Shown piece by piece: positions 8,601-16,018 of a DNA stretch of 64,000 bases. The stretch is from Verrucomicrobiota bacterium. GTDB taxonomy: Bacteria > Verrucomicrobiota > Verrucomicrobiia > Limisphaerales > JADJPG01. The notes beneath the pieces were generated by a model that was not told where the DNA came from, made no database searches, and worked only from the letters and a program-made list of their open reading frames with translations. The position numbers and the translations under genes were made by a program. Location: NCBI GenBank assembly GCA_016713365.1, contig JADJPG010000028.1:8152-72151 (forward strand), in the 5' to 3' direction. Position 1 is the first letter of the stretch. Each line of letters begins with the position of its first letter.

Positions 8601-10300
8601 CCGGTGAGGGTGGCCAGTTGCCCGGCGCGAAGGTGTATCCATGGATTGCGAAGACGCGGCACTCGACGCCCGGCGTAGGACTCATCTCCCCGCCCCCGCA
8701 CCACGACATCTACTCGATTGAGGATCTCGCGGAACTCATCCACGATCTCAAGAACTCGAACATCCACGCACGCATCAGCGTGAAGCTGGTGTCCGAAGTC
8801 GGCGTCGGCACCATTGCCGCCGGCGTCGCCAAGGCGCACGCGGACGTTGTCCTCATCTCGGGTTACGACGGCGGCACAGGCGCTTCGCCGCAGACCTCCA
8901 TCAAGCACGCGGGCATTCCGTGGGAACTCGGCCTGGCCGAAACCCACCAGACGCTCGTGTTGAACAATCTTCGCTCGCGCATCGCGGTCGAGACCGACGG
9001 CCAGTTGAAGACCGGTCGCGACGTCGTCGTCGCTGCGATGCTGGGCGCCGAAGAATTCGGTTTCGCGACCGCGCCGCTCGTAACGCTGGGTTGCATCATG
9101 ATGCGCGTCTGCCATCTGAACACCTGCCCCGTCGGCGTCGCCACGCAGGATCCGCAGCTCCGCGCAAAGTTCACCGGCGACCCCGCTCATGCCGTGAACT
9201 TCATGAAGTTCATTGCACAGGAAGTGCGCGAGCTCATGGCCCAACTCGGCTTCCGCACCATCAATGAAATGGTCGGCCGCACCGATCGGCTGGAAGCCCG
9301 CAAAGCGGTTGAGCATTGGAAGGCCAAGGGACTCGACTTCAGCAAGATTCTCTTCCAACCCGAGGCGGGTCCGGAAGTGGGACGCTACGCGCAGATCACC
9401 CAGGACCACGGTCTCGACAAATCGCTCGACAACACCGTGCTCATGCAACTGTGCAAGCCGGCGCTCGACAAGGGCGACAAGGTCACGGGCACTGTTCCGA
9501 TTCGGAACATTCATCGCGTCGTCGGCACCATCGTCGGCAGCGAAGTGACTCGTCGCTACGGCGCCGCGGGACTTCCGGAAGACACCATCAAGGTTCACTT
9601 CAAGGGCTCCGCTGGACAAAGCTTCGGCGCGTTCATGCCCAAGGGCATGACCTTCACGCTGGAAGGTGATGCGAACGATTACGTGGGCAAGGGGCTGTCG
9701 GGCGGACGCATCATCGTTCATCCGCCGGAAGGTTCCACATTCGCCGCTGAAGAAAACATGATCGCCGGAAACGTCGCTCTCTACGGTGCAACCGGCGGCG
9801 AGGTTTTCATTGGCGGCATGGCGGGCGAACGGTTCGGTGTCCGGAATTCCGGCGTCAGCACCGTCGTCGAAGCCATCGGTGATCACGGCTGCGAATACAT
9901 GACGGGCGGAACAGTTGTTGTGCTCGGTCCGACCGGTCGTAATTTTGCAGCCGGCATGAGCGGTGGAGTGGCTTACATTCTCGATGAGAAAGGTGACTTC
10001 GCCACGCGCTGCAACATGCAGATGGTCGCGCTGGAGAAATTCGAGGACGCTGAAGAATCAGAGAACGTCCGCAAGCTTATCCAAAGGCACGCGGAATTCA
10101 CCAAGAGCCAGAAGGCCTGGAAGGTTCTCGCTCTTTGGGAAAAGTATTCGGGCATGTTCGTGAAAGTCATGCCTAAGGATTACAAGCGCGTGCTCAGCGC
10201 GTTGAAGAAAGCCAAGCAGCAGGGCTTGAGCGGTGAGGACGCCATCAACGCGGCCTTCGAGGAAAATGCCCGCGACCTCGCGCGTGTGGGCGGCGGTTGA
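5666..10300 (+). CDS. gltB: Glutamate synthase (GOGAT) large subunit
   Basis: A roughly 1544-residue alpha chain that transfers the amide of glutamine to 2-oxoglutarate. The class II glutamine amidotransferase domain begins at FEHEACGVGFVANIKG. Its Cys is the nucleophile, so about 33 residues should be removed as a propeptide. The central domain, the FMN-binding synthase domain (with GKSNTGEGGEDPARF and GQLPGAKVYPWIAKTRHSTP) and the C-terminal GXGXG beta-helix domain follow in normal order. A CxxxxxCxxxxC 3Fe-4S motif is seen in GCIMMRVCHLNTCPVG, near residue 1143. A GTG at 5627 would add 13 residues; the ATG at 5666 is preferred. gltD follows after 58 bp. Confidence 0.97.
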   Translation: MSTSNSQNRGTQTTRVSPPGPQGLYDPQFEHEACGVGFVANIKGRKSHTIIEQAIQVLLNLDHRGACGCEINTGDGAGILIQMPHEFLKTAAKAAGIALPNFGEYGVGMVFLPPDANERREAERLFERIVVEEGQRLLGWRDIPTNNSSLGETAKASEPFMRQIFIGRNPKLTDDMAFERKLYVIRKRAENTIRYGKIPGGNFFYVASLSYKTLIYKGMLMPAQVDAYYPDLKDPSMVTALALVHSRFSTNTFPSWERGHPYRYMAHNGEINTLRGNINWTRAREAMMQSDLFGEDLKKVFPIINTDGSDSAMFDNVLELLVLGGRSLPHAMMMMIPEPWANHESMSDEKKAFYEFHSCLMEPWDGPASVAFTDGKKIGASLDRNGLRPSRYYVTKDDLVIMASEAGVLEVPPENVLYKGRLQPGRMFFIDTEEGRIVADEEIKNKIAAEHPYRQWLDQHMIELGKLPEPPHLPEPSHETVLQRQQAFGYTFEDLRLLMVPMARDGVEAIGSMGTDTPLAVLSDKPQNLFNYFKQLFAQVTNPPIDCIREEIVTSAETTIGSEKNLLKAMPESAHLIELKAPVLTNEEMAKLRHINTPGYKSTTLPILYKASEGAKGLEKAMTELFAAADKAIADGFNILILSDRGIDHDNAAIPSLLAVAGLHHHLIRNGTRTRVGLVLESGEPREVHHFSLLIGYGCGAINPYVAFETIDDMIRQGMLKNIDHKTACKNFVKAAVKGVVKVISKMGISTIQSYRGAQIFEAVGLSKAVVDKYFTWTATRIEGATLDVIAKETEIRHRHAFPDRQVNGHTLDVGGQYQWRAEGELHLFSPQTVHKLQHAVRTANYNTFKEYSKLVDDQLKKHYTLRGLLDFKPATPVPIEEVESIESILKRFKTGAMSYGSISSEAHEALAIAMNRIGGKSNTGEGGEDPARFTWTNEQGDSKNSAIKQVASGRFGVTSHYLVNAKEIQIKMAQGAKPGEGGQLPGAKVYPWIAKTRHSTPGVGLISPPPHHDIYSIEDLAELIHDLKNSNIHARISVKLVSEVGVGTIAAGVAKAHADVVLISGYDGGTGASPQTSIKHAGIPWELGLAETHQTLVLNNLRSRIAVETDGQLKTGRDVVVAAMLGAEEFGFATAPLVTLGCIMMRVCHLNTCPVGVATQDPQLRAKFTGDPAHAVNFMKFIAQEVRELMAQLGFRTINEMVGRTDRLEARKAVEHWKAKGLDFSKILFQPEAGPEVGRYAQITQDHGLDKSLDNTVLMQLCKPALDKGDKVTGTVPIRNIHRVVGTIVGSEVTRRYGAAGLPEDTIKVHFKGSAGQSFGAFMPKGMTFTLEGDANDYVGKGLSGGRIIVHPPEGSTFAAEENMIAGNVALYGATGGEVFIGGMAGERFGVRNSGVSTVVEAIGDHGCEYMTGGTVVVLGPTGRNFAAGMSGGVAYILDEKGDFATRCNMQMVALEKFEDAEESENVRKLIQRHAEFTKSQKAWKVLALWEKYSGMFVKVMPKDYKRVLSALKKAKQQGLSGEDAINAAFEENARDLARVGGG

Positions 10301-10358
10301 TTCGCCGGCCTGACTCTGCTACTCCATCCGACCTAGTTTTACGATCTGAGGAACTGAA

Positions 10359-11843
10359 ATGGGAAAACCGACTGGATTTATCGAATACCTCCGCGAACTG
10401 CCGTTGGACCGCAAGGCGACGGAGCGCATCCGCGACTGGAATGAGTTCCATGAACACATGGACACGCAGAAGCTCCAGGAGCAGGGCGCGCGCTGCATGG
10501 ATTGCGGCGTCCCCTTCTGCCACACCGGCACGTTGCTGAGTGGCATGGCCAGCGGCTGCCCGATCAACAACCTCATCCCGGAGTGGAACGACCTCATCTA
10601 TCGCGGCCTGTGGAAGGAAGCGCTGGACCGTCTGCACAAGACGAACAACTTCCCCGACTTCACCGGTCGTGTCTGCCCCGCACCTTGCGAAGGTTCCTGC
10701 GTGTTGGGCATCAATAATCCGCCGGTCACGATCAAGAACATCGAGTGCAGCATCATCGACAAGGCGTGGGATGAAGGTTGGGTCAAGGCCGAGCCCCCGG
10801 CCAAGCGCACCGGCAAGAAAGTCGCCGTCATTGGCTCCGGTCCGGCCGGACTATGCGCCGCGCAACAATTGAACCGCGCCGGTCATTTGGTGACTGTGTT
10901 CGAGCGCGCTGATCGCCCGGGTGGCCTGCTGATGTACGGCATCCCGAATATGAAGCTCGACAAAAAACACGTCGTGCTCCGCCGCATCAAGCAGATGGAA
11001 GATGAAGGCATCGTCTTCAAGTGCAGCACCGAGGTCGGCAAAGACATCACCTCCCAACAGTTGATGAGCGACTACGACGCGGTCGTGCTTTGCACGGGCG
11101 CGACCAAACCGCGCGACCTTCCCATCGACGGCCGCAATCTCAAAGGCGTCCACTTCGCGATGGAGTTCCTCCATCAGAACACGAAGGCACTGCTCGACGA
11201 CAAGAAGAACGGGAGCTTCATCAATGCGGCGGGCAAGGACGTCATCGTCATCGGCGGCGGCGACACCGGCACCGACTGCGTCGGCACTTCGATGCGCCAC
11301 GGCTGCAAGAGCCTCATTCAGGTCGAAATTCTCCCGAAGCCTCCGCTCCAACGTGCCAAGGACAATCCGTGGCCTGAGTGGCCGAAGACTTACAAGATGG
11401 ATTACGGTCAGGAGGAAGCGGCCGCAGTGTTCGGCGCTGACCCTCGCGTCTATCTCACCACGGCAAAGAAGTTCGAAGACGACGGCAACGGCAACGTGAA
11501 GGCCGTGCATCTCGTCCAGATCGAGTGGAGCAAGAACGACAAGGGCCAGTTCGTGCCGAAGGACGTTCCCGGCACCGAGCGCGTCGTTCCCGCACAACTC
11601 GTCCTGCTCGCGATGGGCTTCCTCGGGCCGGAACAGCCGCTCCTCGAATCCCTCAACGTCGAACGCGATCCGCGCTCGAATGTAAAAGCGGACCACGGCA
11701 AATACACCACGAGCATCCCGAAGGTGTTCGCCGCCGGCGACTGCCGTCGCGGCCAGAGCCTCGTGGTCTGGGCCTTCAACGAAGGCCGCGGCGCCGCTCG
11801 TGAATGCGACCGTTTCCTGATGGGTTACACGGATCTTCCGTGA
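10359..11843 (+). CDS. gltD: Glutamate synthase small subunit
   Basis: A 494-residue beta chain that takes electrons from NAD(P)H through FAD and iron-sulfur clusters to GltB. Cys46, Cys49 and Cys54 (ARCMDCGVPFCHTG) plus Cys106, Cys110 and Cys114 (VCPAPCEGSC) are the N-terminal cluster ligands. VIGSGPAGLCAAQQL is the FAD-binding loop and VIGGGDTGTDC the NAD(P)-binding loop. AAGDCRRGQSLVVWAFNEGR is the typical C-terminal motif. GAGGAAC lies just upstream of the ATG and is one of the clearer ribosome-binding sites in the window. It is the second gene of gltBD. Confidence 0.97.
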   Translation: MGKPTGFIEYLRELPLDRKATERIRDWNEFHEHMDTQKLQEQGARCMDCGVPFCHTGTLLSGMASGCPINNLIPEWNDLIYRGLWKEALDRLHKTNNFPDFTGRVCPAPCEGSCVLGINNPPVTIKNIECSIIDKAWDEGWVKAEPPAKRTGKKVAVIGSGPAGLCAAQQLNRAGHLVTVFERADRPGGLLMYGIPNMKLDKKHVVLRRIKQMEDEGIVFKCSTEVGKDITSQQLMSDYDAVVLCTGATKPRDLPIDGRNLKGVHFAMEFLHQNTKALLDDKKNGSFINAAGKDVIVIGGGDTGTDCVGTSMRHGCKSLIQVEILPKPPLQRAKDNPWPEWPKTYKMDYGQEEAAAVFGADPRVYLTTAKKFEDDGNGNVKAVHLVQIEWSKNDKGQFVPKDVPGTERVVPAQLVLLAMGFLGPEQPLLESLNVERDPRSNVKADHGKYTTSIPKVFAAGDCRRGQSLVVWAFNEGRGAARECDRFLMGYTDLP

Positions 11844-11863
11844 TGCGTCACTTACGCGACGAT

Positions 11864-11914
11864 TCTAAAAACAAAAGGGCCGCGACTAAGTCAGTCGCGG
11901 CCTTCGTTTTTAGA
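11864..11914. terminator. Bidirectional intrinsic terminator between gltD and the PfkB kinase
   Basis: A GC-rich stem, GGCCGCGACT (11878-11887) paired with AGTCGCGGCC (11893-11902) around a 5-nt loop, is flanked by TCTAAAAAC (11864-11872) and its exact complement GTTTTTAGA (11906-11914). T-rich tails are thus present on both strands. The two genes converge here, 21 bp and 8 bp away, so one hairpin can stop both transcripts. Confidence 0.9.
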
Positions 11915-11921
11915 AGGCCTT

Positions 11922-13022
11922 TTACCGCTGCACACGGGCACCGCCGCCCTTCATCAACTTCTCAACTTCGCCCTTGTCCGCCATCGAGGTGTCGCCGGGC
12001 GTGGTCATCGCCAGTGCGCCGTGGGCTGCGCCGTACTCGACCGCCTTCTGCGCGTCGCCCGTCGTCATCATTCCGTAGATGAAACCGGAGGCGAAACTGT
12101 CACCGCCGCCCACACGATCGAGGATTTCAAGATCTGGATACTTCCGGCTTTCGAAGAACTTCCCGTCATACCATGCGATCGCCCCCCAGTCATTGATGGT
12201 TGCCGTGTGCGCAGCACGAAGCGTGGTGGCCGTGGCCTTGAAGTTGGGAAACGCCTTCACCGCCGTTTCGATCATCCGCTTGAACGCAGTCACGTCGATG
12301 TGCAGAAGATTCTCATCCGCGCCCTCGACGTGGAAGCCAAGGCACGCCGTGAAGTCCTCTTCGTTGCCGATCATTACATCCACGTATTTCGCAATCTCCC
12401 GGTTCACTTCCTGCGCCCGCTTCTGGCCGCCGATGCTCTTCCAGAGCGACGGACGATAATTGAGATCGTAGCTGACCACGGTTCCGTGTTCCTTTGCCTT
12501 CTTCACGCATTCGATGACCAGCTGCGGAGTGGTATCCGACAGTGCTGCGAAAATACCACCCGTGTGTAGCCAGCGAACGCCGAGCTTCCCGAAGATGTGA
12601 TCCCAGTCGAAGTCGCCCGGCTTGAGCTGTGAGGCCGCTGTATTGCCACGATCGGGGATGCCAACCGCGCCGCGCACACCGAACCCGCGCTCTGTGAAAT
12701 TCAGCCCATTGCGCGTCTCGCGTCCGATGCCGTCGAACTTCTTCCACTGGATGAACTGAGTGTCGACGCCGCCTTGCAAGATGAAGTCTTCAAGCAGCCG
12801 GCCAATGTCATTGTCGGCAAACGCCGTCGCGACCGCTGTCTTGAGCCCAAAACAGCGACGCAAGCCGCGCGCGACGTTGTATTCGCCGCCGCCCTCCCAG
12901 ACCTTGAACTCCCGGGCCGTGCGCACGCGGCCTTCGCCGGGATCGAGTCGAAGCATGATTTCTCCGAGCGCGAGCATGTCGAAAGCACAGGAGCCGGCGG
13001 GTTTGATGTTCAGAGTGGACAT
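11922..13022 (-). CDS. PfkB-family sugar kinase, KDG kinase-like
   Basis: A 366-residue ribokinase-fold protein. The substrate-binding N-terminal motif is EGGGEYNVARGLRR (43-56). DLNYRPSLW (186-194) is typical of 2-keto-3-deoxygluconate kinases. The catalytic anion-hole motif RVGGGDSFASGF contains the general base Asp308. It probably phosphorylates 2-dehydro-3-deoxygluconate in the cytosol, feeding an Entner-Doudoroff-like route, but fructokinase-type specificity is not excluded. It is transcribed away from the structured RNA region and the MFS transporter, which could import a related sugar acid. Confidence 0.8.
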   Translation of the reverse strand: MSTLNIKPAGSCAFDMLALGEIMLRLDPGEGRVRTAREFKVWEGGGEYNVARGLRRCFGLKTAVATAFADNDIGRLLEDFILQGGVDTQFIQWKKFDGIGRETRNGLNFTERGFGVRGAVGIPDRGNTAASQLKPGDFDWDHIFGKLGVRWLHTGGIFAALSDTTPQLVIECVKKAKEHGTVVSYDLNYRPSLWKSIGGQKRAQEVNREIAKYVDVMIGNEEDFTACLGFHVEGADENLLHIDVTAFKRMIETAVKAFPNFKATATTLRAAHTATINDWGAIAWYDGKFFESRKYPDLEILDRVGGGDSFASGFIYGMMTTGDAQKAVEYGAAHGALAMTTPGDTSMADKGEVEKLMKGGGARVQR

Positions 13023-13218
13023 GAATTGCGTTTCGTCGATCTGGTTGTCGTTGTGAAGAACCGGTCCAGACGTTGCGAAAAGGCGGACGGAAACTCAACT
13101 CTTGATCGAGCTTTGGCGACCGGGGATTCACCGATGCCTCCGCCGATACTGTCGCGGGTCGCACCCTGAGTAGCGCTACGCATTTTCAGAACTCGAATCC
13201 GGATGGATGTTTCTGAAT

Positions 13219-13439
13219 CGGTTAACTGACCTTGCAGGATGAAAGTCCGGCATGAGCGATGTGAGCTGGCGCGGTGAACTGTGGAAAGTGCCGCGCGGGT
13301 GAAACACGGAACAGCAGCAGGCCGCGGCTCGTGGTGATGTATGTGCCCGAGTCTCGTCCTGCACCACCTGGCCCGCTGTCCCGAATTGGGAGCCACTTTC
13401 CGGCTCACGATTCCCGGCCTGCGTCCAGTCAGTTAACCG
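13219..13439 (+). ncRNA. Candidate structured RNA with 12-bp closing stem and kissing loops
   Basis: In the 591-bp gap between the kinase and the MFS gene, CGGTTAACTGAC (13219-13230) is exactly complementary to GTCAGTTAACCG (13428-13439). A second helix, GCAGG/CCTGC (13234-13238 with 13418-13422), stacks inside. Internal hairpins include 13247-13251 with 13265-13269, CGCGG/CCGCG (13270-13274 with 13291-13295), and GAGCC/GGCTC (13390-13394 with 13402-13406). The 7-nt loop of the last, ACTTTCC (13395-13401), is fully complementary to GGAAAGT (13283-13289) in the loop of the CGCGG hairpin, which predicts a kissing-loop contact. A terminator follows 24 nt later. It does not match any class I recognise. 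It may be a free ncRNA or a cis-regulatory leader of the MFS gene. Confidence 0.5.
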
Positions 13440-13462
13440 CCCCCTTTCCAGCGGATGATGGA

Positions 13463-13500
13463 TGGAGTGCCGGACGCTTCTCCCGGCACTCCATTTCCTT
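13463..13500 (+). terminator. Intrinsic terminator after the candidate RNA
   Basis: TGGAGTGCCGG (13463-13473) pairs perfectly with CCGGCACTCCA (13483-13493) around a 9-nt loop, followed by TTTCCTTTT on the plus strand. The opposite strand has no T tract, which sets the direction. It lies about 115 bp before the MFS start, so it could end a short RNA or act as an attenuator for the transporter. Confidence 0.65.
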
Positions 13501-13613
13501 TTCCCGAGATCGCGAAACCGTCACGCACTCAATTCACAGTTGACCTTGTCGTCGCGGACGCCTTCGATGAGTCGTTCCCAATCGGTAACTGAGCTTTGCC
13601 ACGAAAAACGACT

Positions 13614-14867
13614 ATGCAGCCACCTTCACCAACCGATGCTGGCAAAGGCCGGATGATGGCTCTCGCCGCAGCGTTCCTCGGATGGATGTTCGACGGGATG
13701 GAGATGGGAATCTTTCCGCTCGTCGCACGCCCTGGACTTCAGCAGATGCAGGCCCTGCACGGCATCGTCGATGAAAGCTTTGTTCAACGATGGATGGGAA
13801 TCATCACAGCGCTCTTCCTCATCGGTGCGGCGTTGGGAGGATTGGTCTTTGGCTGGCTCGGGGATCGCATCGGGCGCGTGAAGGCGATGACGTGGAGCAT
13901 CCTCTTTTACTCAGGATTCACCGGGCTCTGCTACTTCGCGACGGAACCGTGGCACCTCGGAGCGCTTCGCTTCGTCGCGGCGCTGGGAATGGGCGGCGAA
14001 TGGGCGCTCGGGGTGGCCCTCGTCATGGAATGCTGGCCGGAAGGAAAACGTCCGCTGATGGCCGGACTCATCGGAGCGTCCGCCAATCTCGGCTACTGCA
14101 TCATCGCCATCATCGGCATCGTATTTCCCATCACCGGAGATTCCTGGCGCTGGGTAATGATCGTTGGCGCAGCCCCGGCTCTGCTGACGTTTCTGATCCG
14201 GCTCTTCGTTCCCGAGTCCGAAAAATGGAAAGCCTCGCGCCGAAAGGATGCCGCCTCACCGGCCGTTGAGATTTTTTCCCCTGCCTTGCTCAAGAACACC
14301 TTGCTGGCGATTTCCTTCGCGTCAGTCGCGCTCGTGGTCACCTGGGGCATCGTGCAATGGATTCCGCTCTGGGCCGACCAGATGACCGGCAGCAAACAAC
14401 CCACCGTAAAAGCGTGGAGCCAATTTTACCAATCCCTCGGCGCAGCGGTCGGGTGCATGCTCGCTGCGCTGATGGGGGGAGCCCTAGGCCGAAGAATCAC
14501 TTACTTTCTGCTTTGCCTCGCATCACTGATCGCAACTCAGGTGCTGTTTCGCGCCGTTCACGAGGTCGGTCCGGGATTCTTTGTCGCCGTCTTCCTCGTC
14601 GGCGCCTGCACAGCCTCCTTCTACGGATGGCTGCCGCTGTATCTACCCGAGATATTCCCCACCCGCGTCCGCGCCACCGGTCAGGGGCTGGCCTTTAACT
14701 TCGGCCGCGTCCTGGCGGCGGTTGGTGCATGGCAGATGCCGGCGTTGATGGCGTTCTTCGATAAGAGCTATCCAAAAGCGGGAGAAACCATCGTGTTGGT
14801 CTACCTGATCGGAATGGTCCTCATCTGGTTCGCGCCCGAGACGAAGGACAAGCCGCTGCCGGCCTGA
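13614..14867 (+). CDS. MFS transporter, probably organic or sugar acid
   Basis: A 417-residue major facilitator with about 12 hydrophobic helices. GWLGDRIGRVKAM between helices 2 and 3 is the canonical MFS signature. The first helix, GWMFDGMEMGIFPLV, resembles members of the acid:proton symporter branches (sialate, aromatic acids, carboxylates). The start is taken at the ATG at 13614; a TTG at 13596 would add six residues. Substrate is inferred only weakly from the neighbouring KDG-type kinase. The candidate structured RNA and terminator directly upstream may control it. Confidence 0.8.
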   Translation: MQPPSPTDAGKGRMMALAAAFLGWMFDGMEMGIFPLVARPGLQQMQALHGIVDESFVQRWMGIITALFLIGAALGGLVFGWLGDRIGRVKAMTWSILFYSGFTGLCYFATEPWHLGALRFVAALGMGGEWALGVALVMECWPEGKRPLMAGLIGASANLGYCIIAIIGIVFPITGDSWRWVMIVGAAPALLTFLIRLFVPESEKWKASRRKDAASPAVEIFSPALLKNTLLAISFASVALVVTWGIVQWIPLWADQMTGSKQPTVKAWSQFYQSLGAAVGCMLAALMGGALGRRITYFLLCLASLIATQVLFRAVHEVGPGFFVAVFLVGACTASFYGWLPLYLPEIFPTRVRATGQGLAFNFGRVLAAVGAWQMPALMAFFDKSYPKAGETIVLVYLIGMVLIWFAPETKDKPLPA

Positions 14868-14943
14868 AAAGTTTTTAACAACTCTTCAGAATTCCCCGTT
14901 GACTTGGGAAGGTGAGTTTCATAACGTCCGTGTCCCCGCTTGC

Positions 14944-15020
14944 GGGGGCGTAGCTCAATTGGTTAGAGCGCTGCCCTGTCACGGCAGAGGTTACGGGTTC
15001 GAGCCCCGCCGCTCCCGCCA
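14944..15020 (+). tRNA. tRNA-Asp (GTC)
   Basis: A 77-nt cloverleaf with CCA encoded. Acceptor GGGGGCG pairs with CGCTCCC (one G-U). The D arm is GCTC/GAGC, the anticodon stem TGCC/GGCA encloses loop CTGTCAC with anticodon GTC, the T loop is TTCGAGC, and the discriminator base is G73, as expected for Asp. The outermost T-stem pair is a mismatch (A49-C65). Confidence 0.95.
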
Positions 15021-15052
15021 TTTTTTTGGCGAAGATGCTTCTCAACATGTTT

Positions 15053-16018
15053 TCACCATTCCATCCGGTGAAAACAAAATCTTGGTGAACGTTCCCCGGA
15101 CTCGTCTATCGCGACCGTCCAGTAACCTCCATCCTTCAACAATTGGGAACCCGCTGGTGACGGACATAACAGCGGCTTGAACAGCCGCCAGTAACGCGCC
15201 TTGCCCAAAGCTCTACTCAGCCTCCTCGGCGTGTGGCCGAGAAAGTGAATCTCCGGCATCCCGCGCAGAAACCGGCTCAGGCCGAAAACCAGATTGGTGT
15301 GGAGATGACCGATGACCGTCCGTTCAATCTGGGTGATCTTCCTCCGAATTCCCTCCCGCCCCCAAAGGAACGGCAACGCGCTGGGATCGTGGCAAAACAA
15401 AATCACTTTCTGGCCGGATCGAAGTTCTTCGAAGGCCGTTTCAATTGTCCGGAGATGTTCCTCGTGGAGTCTGCGCCATTCAGCGCGTTCCTCCGGCAGC
15501 GCCTCCACTTCGTAGACCGGCAATGCTGCCAATGTGGATGCGATCCCCAGCATCACGGTCGGCCCCATTTCCAAACGCCAGAACGGCTGAACTCGCAGAC
15601 CATTCATCGCCCGATCGAGGCTCGCCATGCGGAGGCCGCCCCGCCCCGATGACATCATCAACTTGCCAACCTCATGATCGCCCATGACGGGATGGAATCG
15701 CCCTCCAAATGCCTGCCGAAGCTTTCCGAGACAAATCTCAGCGCTTTCGTAGGACGGTGGATCTGACACGCCGATCCCCATGCTGTCGCAAGAGTAATCG
15801 CCATTGGCGATCACCACGGATGCCGCGACGTTCGCCTCAATGAATCGATCCAGCAGGTAATTGTGCGCAAAAGGATCGCGCTGCCAAATCCAGTGCCGGA
15901 ACTGCCACGTTAGAAACCGGCGCAGGGGACTCTTGATGCCGTGGTAAGGGTAATCATGCCGCTCGCGTTCCAGAGGACCGGCGTAGTGAACATCGCTGAT
16001 GATCGCGATCTCCGTCAT
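15053..16018 (-). CDS. Calcineurin-like metallophosphoesterase
   Basis: A 321-residue protein with the metal-binding motifs of the superfamily in order: DVH (Asp9, His11), NGD (Asp74), GDHE at 113-116 in place of the usual GNHE, the later FCHDPSA, and GHLH. The central Asn ligand is thus an Asp here, which may alter metal use. No signal peptide is seen. The substrate is unknown. Its start overlaps the stop of the methyltransferase/MTHFR gene by 4 bp (ATGA), so the two are probably translated from one mRNA. Confidence 0.8.
   Translation of the reverse strand: MTEIAIISDVHYAGPLERERHDYPYHGIKSPLRRFLTWQFRHWIWQRDPFAHNYLLDRFIEANVAASVVIANGDYSCDSMGIGVSDPPSYESAEICLGKLRQAFGGRFHPVMGDHEVGKLMMSSGRGGLRMASLDRAMNGLRVQPFWRLEMGPTVMLGIASTLAALPVYEVEALPEERAEWRRLHEEHLRTIETAFEELRSGQKVILFCHDPSALPFLWGREGIRRKITQIERTVIGHLHTNLVFGLSRFLRGMPEIHFLGHTPRRLSRALGKARYWRLFKPLLCPSPAGSQLLKDGGYWTVAIDESGERSPRFCFHRMEW

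Noticed and set aside
7487..9886. Long minus-strand open frame (about 800 codons) opposite gltB, and similar long frames opposite the permease (39087-40865), the ceramidase fusion and the phosphate genes.
   Set aside because: Their products are Arg/Ala/His-rich with no fold signal, and the opposite strand encodes clear family proteins. They are shadows of high-GC codon use.
13219..13439. Identity of the structured RNA as RNase P RNA, tmRNA, 6S RNA or a cobalamin riboswitch.
   Set aside because: GAAAGTCCGGC recalls the RNase P core, but the P3 domain and conserved 3' core are missing and the length is too short. There is no tRNA-like end (tmRNA), no single long rod (6S) and no B12 box.
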